A model generated the notes under the pieces. It searched no databases. It worked only from the letters and a program-made list of their open reading frames with translations, and was not told the DNA's origin. From NCBI GenBank assembly GCA_028697725.1, contig JAQVEG010000001.1, forward strand, positions 1 to 64,000: DNA of 64,000 bases, read 5' to 3'. The stretch is from Anaerostipes sp. (lineage in GTDB: Bacteria; Bacillota; Clostridia; Lachnospirales; Lachnospiraceae). Position 1 is the stretch's first letter. Each line of letters begins with the position of its first letter. Below, in pieces: positions 59,146 through 64,000 of the stretch. Position numbers and translations under genes: made by a program.

Positions 59146-60333
59146 ATGAAAACAGACGTATTAATTATTGGAAGTGGGTGTTCTGGTCTTTACTGTGCAT
59201 TAAAGCTCCCATCAGATGTTAAAATCACCATAATTACTAAATCAGACTTTGCCAGCAGTGATTCATTTTTAGCTCAAGGCGGAATGTGCATGCAAAGAGA
59301 TGAGAATGATTTTGAGTCCTATTTTGAAGATACAATGAAGGCGGGACATTATGAGAATGATAAAAAGTCTGTAGAACTTATGATTCGTACTTCTCCTGAA
59401 ATTGTGAAAGATTTAGTTTCTTTTGGTGTGAATTTTCAAAGAGATGAACAGGGAAATCTTTTATTTACAAGAGAAGGCGCTCACTCAAGAAATCGAATTG
59501 TATTTCACAAAGACATTACAGGAAAAGAGATTACCAGTCATTTGTTAGAAGCAGCAAAGCAAAGAGAGAATATTACACTTCTTGAGTATACAAAGATGAC
59601 AGATTTGATAATAAAAGAAGAAATGTGTATTGGAGCGAAGGTAGAATTCCAAGGAAAAGAGGATTTGATTTTTGCAAAGGAAACAGTGCTTGCAACGGGT
59701 GGAATCGGTGGAAACTATGAGCATTCCACTAATTTTTGTCATCTCACAGGGGATGGAATTGCAGTAGCAAAGCGTTATGGGGTGGAACTAAAGGATATGG
59801 ACTATGTTCAGATTCATCCAACAACACTTTATACGAAAGAGAAGAAAGAGAGAAGCTTTTTGATTTCTGAATCTGTTCGTGGAGAAGGGGCAAAACTATA
59901 TAATAAGAATATGGAACGTTTTGTAGATGAATTGTTACCAAGAGATATTGTGACAGCCGCTATCTTAAAGCAGATGAAAGCAGATGGAAGAGATTATGTA
60001 TGGGAAGACTTAAGAGATATTCCAAAAGAAGAATTGGAAACACACTTCCCAAATATTGTAGAACACTGTAGAAAAATGGGGTATAATGTATTTGAGGAAT
60101 GTATTCCAGTAGTTCCAGCTCAGCATTATTTTATGGGTGGAATCAAAGTAAATCATGAGAGTAAAACTTCCATGGAACATTTGTATGCAGTAGGGGAAAC
60201 TGCATGTAACGGTGTTCATGGAAAGAATCGACTGGCAAGTAATTCACTTCTTGAAAGTATGGTATTTGCAGGAAGAGCTGCAGATGACATTCAAAAAAGA
60301 TTAAAGGGGAAAGTTTGTAAGGTATCGGCATAG
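59146..60333 (+). CDS. nadB: L-aspartate oxidase, short form
   Basis: 395 residues, against about 540 in E. coli. FAD-binding start DVLIIGSGCSGLYCALKLP; LAQGGMCM; AHSRNRIVFHKD; ATGGIGGNYEHST; HPTTLY; and QHYFMGGIKVN are all present, so the flavin and capping domains are intact. The helical C-terminal domain of the long form is absent. It oxidises L-aspartate to iminoaspartate, which NadA uses. The short form is known from several Clostridia. It is ten bases after nadA and 29 bases before niaR. No nadC follows. Confidence 0.93.
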   Translation: MKTDVLIIGSGCSGLYCALKLPSDVKITIITKSDFASSDSFLAQGGMCMQRDENDFESYFEDTMKAGHYENDKKSVELMIRTSPEIVKDLVSFGVNFQRDEQGNLLFTREGAHSRNRIVFHKDITGKEITSHLLEAAKQRENITLLEYTKMTDLIIKEEMCIGAKVEFQGKEDLIFAKETVLATGGIGGNYEHSTNFCHLTGDGIAVAKRYGVELKDMDYVQIHPTTLYTKEKKERSFLISESVRGEGAKLYNKNMERFVDELLPRDIVTAAILKQMKADGRDYVWEDLRDIPKEELETHFPNIVEHCRKMGYNVFEECIPVVPAQHYFMGGIKVNHESKTSMEHLYAVGETACNGVHGKNRLASNSLLESMVFAGRAADDIQKRLKGKVCKVSA

Positions 60334-60362
60334 ATTTGACAGGTTTGGAAAGGAAGAACGAA

Positions 60363-60920
60363 ATGAGCGGAGAAGTTAGAAGAACGAAGATTATACAGAT
60401 GCTTTCACAGGCGCAAAAACCTATCTCTGGTTTAGCTCTTTCAAAAGAATTACAAGTTAGCAGGCAGGTGATTGTACAAGATATTGCACTGATTCGTGCC
60501 AATGGCAGTGAGATTATCTCCACCAATCGAGGTTATCTTATGAGTACAAGAGCAATGCATGAAAGGGTGTTCAAGGTTCATCATGAAGATGACGAAGTGG
60601 GACAAGAATTAAACGCCATTGTTGATATGGGTGGACAGATACAAGATGTCTTGATTTTCCATAAAATATATGGAACCATGCGCGCACATTTGAATATTAA
60701 GTCAAGAATGGACGTTGAGAAATATCTAAAAGAGATTGACAATGGAAAGTCGAATCTACTAAAGAATGTAACATCAGGTTATCACTATCATACGGTGACG
60801 GCAGAGAATGAAGAAATTTTAGATATGATACAAGAAAAGTTAGAAGAATTAGGATTTCTTGCAAAGTTACAAGACTATGAACCAGTGGACTTCTGGGAAA
60901 ATCAAAAAAGTAGTTCTTAA
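60363..60920 (+). CDS. niaR: NiaR-family NAD synthesis repressor (HTH + 3H domain)
   Basis: 185 residues from ATG 60363 (GGAAGGAACG upstream). N-terminal HTH (about 1-58) with ISGLALSKELQVSRQVIVQDI; the 3H domain (70-175) with three conserved His-containing motifs, HERVFKVHHEDD, FHKIYGTM and SGYHYHTV, which bind a metal and nicotinic acid. The B. subtilis relative YrxA/NadR represses nad genes when niacin is present. Last gene of the nad operon, which makes feedback control likely; a candidate site lies at the nadA promoter. A strong terminator follows. Confidence 0.94.
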   Translation: MSGEVRRTKIIQMLSQAQKPISGLALSKELQVSRQVIVQDIALIRANGSEIISTNRGYLMSTRAMHERVFKVHHEDDEVGQELNAIVDMGGQIQDVLIFHKIYGTMRAHLNIKSRMDVEKYLKEIDNGKSNLLKNVTSGYHYHTVTAENEEILDMIQEKLEELGFLAKLQDYEPVDFWENQKSSS

Positions 60921-60930
60921 TTACGTATAG

Positions 60931-60970
60931 AGTGGACTGTTTGAAGATATATTTTCAAACAGTCCACTTT
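60931..60970 (+). terminator. intrinsic terminator of the nad operon
   Basis: A perfect 15-bp stem, AGTGGACTGTTTGAA (60931-60945) / TTCAAACAGTCCACT (60954-60968). The following TT also forms the start of the next -35. Confidence 0.9.
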
Positions 60971-60997
60971 GACATTATACAGGACAAAAAGTATAAT
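60969..60997 (+). promoter_or_regulatory. consensus promoter of the 61-kb hybrid kinase
   Basis: TTGACA (60969-60974) and TATAAT (60992-60997), spacer 17, perfect consensus. It abuts the preceding terminator stem. Confidence 0.9.
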
Positions 60998-61049
60998 TAA
61001 AAGTATGAAAAGACTGTGCTGGATGAAGAGAGTTTAGGGGGAATATAAT

Positions 61050-63425
61050 ATGGGGTATAGATGTGCTAGGGAGGCATTACAAAGCTTGGTTCATGCTTAT
61101 TACAAGAAAAGGGATATAGAGGGCATACTAAACTGTGTGACAGACGATATCTTCTGGATTGGAACAGAGTCATTTGATTGTGCCAATGGAAAGGATGATT
61201 TGCGTCAATTATTAGAGCAAGATTTGGAAAAGTTTCCAAACCCTTTTCAAATCAAGGTAGAGGAACCTATCATCCAGAAGATCAATGATGCTTCGGTTAT
61301 GTTTACCGTAAGCGGACATCAAACTGAAATCCCTAATATGGCATTTGGACTTAATGTTCGGGCAACCATCTGCATTAGAAATACAGAAACAGGATGGCTT
61401 GTCTGCAATGTACATGTGTCAGTTCCCAATACAGAATTAGAAAAATATATTTTAGAGAAGAAGTTAGATGAGACGAGAAAAAAAGAACAGGTACTAATGG
61501 CATCTATTCCAGGTGGTGTTGCTATTTATCGTGCCAAGAAAAATGGCAGATTTGCAACAGATTATATTTCAGAGGGACTTGCCAGAATGTGCGGATATAC
61601 GGTGGAAGAGTTCATGGAATATTTAAAAGAAGATGCACTGGTTAATGTGGTATCAGAAGATATTCCTATGGTGGAAAAATGCGTAAGGAAAGCATTAGAA
61701 GAGAATGTTCCAATCAGTATTAGTTATCGAATTTATTCTAAGGATAAGAAAAAAATATTAATTCAGTTAGATGCCAATATCATGTTTATGGAACAATTAG
61801 GGGAAGATGATGTGGCTATTCTTTATGCGGTGCATACTTTAGTGTCCGATGAAAAGAAGAAGACTGCAAAAGAGCAAAAAAGGTACCGAGATATTTTTAA
61901 TATGTTAGGAACGGCATGTTGGGAATGGAGTGCAGAGGATGGATATTATAATTCAGATAAGTATAATGACTATGCCATTAGTGGTGAAGATCAGAATGCA
62001 ATATGGGAAGATAGTGATTATTTGAAATTCATACATCCAGAAGACCAGCAGATTATAAAAGAATTTATGTCAAAAGAGAACTATGACAACAGTAAGAAAT
62101 CTATTGTGATACGTGCAAAGATGAAGGATGGCAGTTTCCGGTGGACAGAGATAATTTGTTTCGTGGAGCATGATTCCGATGAACACATAGTTCGTATTAT
62201 TTGTGTAATGAAAGATGTAGATCAAGAATGGATTGAACAAAAGAAAAAGCTTGAGTTTGCATTAAAAACAGCCAAGGAAGCCAATCAAGCGAAAACAGAT
62301 TTTCTATCTACAGTTAGTCACGATATGAGAACGCCATTGAATGGAATTTTAGGATTGACCACACTGCTCAAGGAAAATGTAGTCAATGAAAAAGCATTAC
62401 TTGATTTACAACAATTAGAGATGTCTGGGAAGTATCTTCTTAATCTAATCAATGATACTTTAGATGTAAGTAAGATTGAGAATGGGAAATTAGAACTTCA
62501 TCCAGTTATTTGTGATGGAAAAGCTGTATTTGACAATGTAATAGCACTGTTAAATCCTAATCTATTAAAAAAAAGAATTCAGCTTAATATGAATGCGGAG
62601 AATCTTCCCTTTACCATCTTGTATATTGATGTTGGGCGAGTGGAGCAGATTGTTATGAATATATTAGGAAATGCAATCAAATTCACACCAAAGGGTGGAA
62701 CGATAGATTTTCATATGAGAAATTTATCAGTAAAAGATGGGGTGATTCTAGATGAGATTGTAATTAAGGACAATGGAATTGGAATGAGTCAGGAATTTTT
62801 ACCACATTTATTTGAGCCTTTTTCACAAGAAAATCATAGCCGAACGACTTCCTACAAGGGAACTGGTTTAGGTATGGCAATTACCAAACAGTTAATTACC
62901 TTAATGGGTGGGGAGATTAAAGTAGAAAGTACAGAGAATGTTGGAACAACTTTTACCTTTACACTGCCAATGGCAATAGCTACCGAAGAACAGGTAGCTG
63001 AGTGGAAGATGTCAAAATCAGAGAAAGCTAGTGACTATATGCTGGAGGGAAAGAGGGTACTTCTTTGTGAGGACCATCCACTAAATGCTACCATTGCCAC
63101 CAGATTGTTAAACAAAAAAGGGATGCTTGTAGAACATGCGGAAAATGGAAAAGACGGAGTTGATATGTTCCAAAAGTCTTCTATAGATTATTACGATTTG
63201 ATTTTAATGGATATCCGAATGCCAGTGATGGATGGGATGGAAGCAACAAGGGAAATACGAAAGCTTCTAAGAAAAGATGCAAATGAAATTCCAATTGTTG
63301 CTATGACAGCCAATGCATTTGAAGAAGATATGAAACAGGCAAAAGATGTGGGAATGAACGCATATTTAAGCAAACCAATTGAGACAAGTCAATTTTATGT
63401 AACCTTACAAAATATTTTGCTATAA
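61050..63425 (+). CDS. cytoplasmic hybrid histidine kinase, SnoaL-PAS-PAS-HK-REC
   Basis: 791 residues, no membrane helix. SnoaL/NTF2-like domain at 1-130 (LVHAYYKKRDIEGILNCVTDD, WIGTESFDCANGKDD); PAS 1 at 145-265 (IPGGVAIYRAKKNGRFATDY), very like the C-terminal PAS of the EAL protein at 38.6 kb; PAS 2 at 275-395; HisKA with STVSHDMRTPLNG (His 424); HATPase at about 530-655; and a receiver at 670-790 with LMDIRMPVMDG (Asp 721). No HPt. It shares its N-terminal fold with the kinase at 39.5 kb; the two are paralogues, this one with added PAS domains. The ATG at 61050 follows AGGGGGAA. A nitrilase-family gene follows 17 bases downstream and may be co-transcribed. Confidence 0.92.
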   Translation: MGYRCAREALQSLVHAYYKKRDIEGILNCVTDDIFWIGTESFDCANGKDDLRQLLEQDLEKFPNPFQIKVEEPIIQKINDASVMFTVSGHQTEIPNMAFGLNVRATICIRNTETGWLVCNVHVSVPNTELEKYILEKKLDETRKKEQVLMASIPGGVAIYRAKKNGRFATDYISEGLARMCGYTVEEFMEYLKEDALVNVVSEDIPMVEKCVRKALEENVPISISYRIYSKDKKKILIQLDANIMFMEQLGEDDVAILYAVHTLVSDEKKKTAKEQKRYRDIFNMLGTACWEWSAEDGYYNSDKYNDYAISGEDQNAIWEDSDYLKFIHPEDQQIIKEFMSKENYDNSKKSIVIRAKMKDGSFRWTEIICFVEHDSDEHIVRIICVMKDVDQEWIEQKKKLEFALKTAKEANQAKTDFLSTVSHDMRTPLNGILGLTTLLKENVVNEKALLDLQQLEMSGKYLLNLINDTLDVSKIENGKLELHPVICDGKAVFDNVIALLNPNLLKKRIQLNMNAENLPFTILYIDVGRVEQIVMNILGNAIKFTPKGGTIDFHMRNLSVKDGVILDEIVIKDNGIGMSQEFLPHLFEPFSQENHSRTTSYKGTGLGMAITKQLITLMGGEIKVESTENVGTTFTFTLPMAIATEEQVAEWKMSKSEKASDYMLEGKRVLLCEDHPLNATIATRLLNKKGMLVEHAENGKDGVDMFQKSSIDYYDLILMDIRMPVMDGMEATREIRKLLRKDANEIPIVAMTANAFEEDMKQAKDVGMNAYLSKPIETSQFYVTLQNILL

Positions 63426-63442
63426 TGCATAGAAAGGAAAGT

Positions 63443-64000
63443 ATGAACTCAATCATAGCGTTATGTCAGATAACAGCATCGACTCATTTAGAAGACAATT
63501 TGAAGAAGGCAGAACAATGTATGAAGAAGGCGAAGAAGCAAGGTGCTCATATGATTGTTTTTCCTGAATATTTTATGACCTATTATCCATCAAAAGATTA
63601 TGTGTCAAATGCCCAGAGCCTTTCTGGGAATTTTGTGATGGAATTAAGGGAACATGCAAAAAAGTATGGTCTTTGGGTAATTGCAGGATGTAATGAGAAA
63701 TCTCCGGGAAATAACAAGAAGTGCTACAATACTTCCGTTGTCATATCTGACACTGGAGAACTTGCAGGGTATTATCGAAAACAGCATTTGTTTGATGCAT
63801 TTTCTTATAAAGAGTCAGAACAGACATTGAAGGGAACTGAGAACTTTACACCAATAAAAACACCTATTGGAACCATAGGTCTTGGAATATGCTATGATTT
63901 AAGATTTCCTGAGCTGGCAAGATACGAGGCTCTTCATGGATGTGATGTTATGTTTTATCCTTCCGCCTGGGTCAAAGGAGAGGGAAAGTTTGAACAGTGG
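63443..64000 (+). CDS. carbon-nitrogen hydrolase (nitrilase superfamily), 5' part
   Basis: 186 codons, open at the right edge. Starts ATG 63443 after GAAAGGAAAG. The catalytic Glu is in VFPEYF, the Lys in YRKQHLFD, and the Cys in LGICYDLRFPEL, the complete nitrilase triad. YRKQHLFD and CYDLRFPELAR are the pattern of omega-amidase/Nit-like and related branches, but the missing C-terminus prevents a firm subfamily call. There is no signal peptide. Confidence 0.92.
   Translation, partial: MNSIIALCQITASTHLEDNLKKAEQCMKKAKKQGAHMIVFPEYFMTYYPSKDYVSNAQSLSGNFVMELREHAKKYGLWVIAGCNEKSPGNNKKCYNTSVVISDTGELAGYYRKQHLFDAFSYKESEQTLKGTENFTPIKTPIGTIGLGICYDLRFPELARYEALHGCDVMFYPSAWVKGEGKFEQW

Overview
The window is low-GC, gene-dense DNA from an anaerobic, spore-lineage Clostridia, most likely a Lachnospiraceae gut bacterium. 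The reasons are: AT-rich codon use with strong AGGAGG ribosome sites; a pyruvate formate-lyase with activase and a second glycyl radical enzyme; an [FeFe] hydrogenase; T-box, cobalamin and Mn-type riboswitches; a SigH-like factor in a cysE-cysS-mrnC-rlmB operon; and the zinc-ribbon/DUF5685/DnaJ trio typical of Lachnospiraceae. I cannot name the genus.

Layout. 1-6.9 kb: housekeeping genes (CNNM protein, DnaJ trio, a lone NMT1-type binding lipoprotein, yerC, DUF1836, pcrA). 6.9-8.5 kb: a seven-tRNA cluster present twice in tandem, each copy behind its own consensus promoter. 8.6-14.1 kb: [FeFe] hydrogenase, a riboswitch-controlled P-type ATPase, an HPr-like protein lacking its active histidine, and bioY behind a BirA-like operator. 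14.1-20 kb: HAD phosphatase, a GABA-to-4-hydroxybutyrate pair (4-hydroxybutyrate dehydrogenase and class III aminotransferase), and a LysR/LysE divergent pair. 20-23 kb: pflB-pflA. 23.3-24.2 kb: an Rpn-family nuclease gene flanked by 22-bp direct repeats. 24.2-29.1 kb: Cys T-box and cysE-cysS-mrnC-rlmB-sigH-phosphatase.

29.1-36.4 kb is the most interesting region. A cobalamin riboswitch precedes five closely packed genes: a DUF4430 (transcobalamin-like) membrane-anchored protein, an EcfT, a single polypeptide fusing two ECF ATPases to an S component, a secreted PQQ-type beta-propeller with two FN3 domains, and a secreted DUF4430/cadherin-like/FN3 protein. I read it as a Gram-positive B12 capture-and-uptake system, with a propeller that may be analogous to Bacteroides BtuG.

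36.5-41.1 kb and 47.8-51.7 kb, plus 61-63.4 kb, hold large signalling proteins: a REC-GGDEF-EAL-REC-PAS protein and three hybrid histidine kinases, two with an N-terminal SnoaL-like domain. 41.1-47.6 kb is an accessory island ending at the 3' end of tRNA-Thr(GGT). It holds a type II restriction-modification set with two m5C methyltransferases, a broken acyltransferase, a deleted IS4-type element with 32-bp inverted repeats, a holin-like peptide with an amidase, and hicAB with a perfect operator palindrome. 51.7-64 kb: CAP/leucine-rich-repeat secreted protein, DeoR regulator, ferredoxin-nitroreductase, a YbiW-like glycyl radical enzyme with divergent activase, nadA-nadB-niaR (no nadC), and the start of a nitrilase-family gene cut by the window end.
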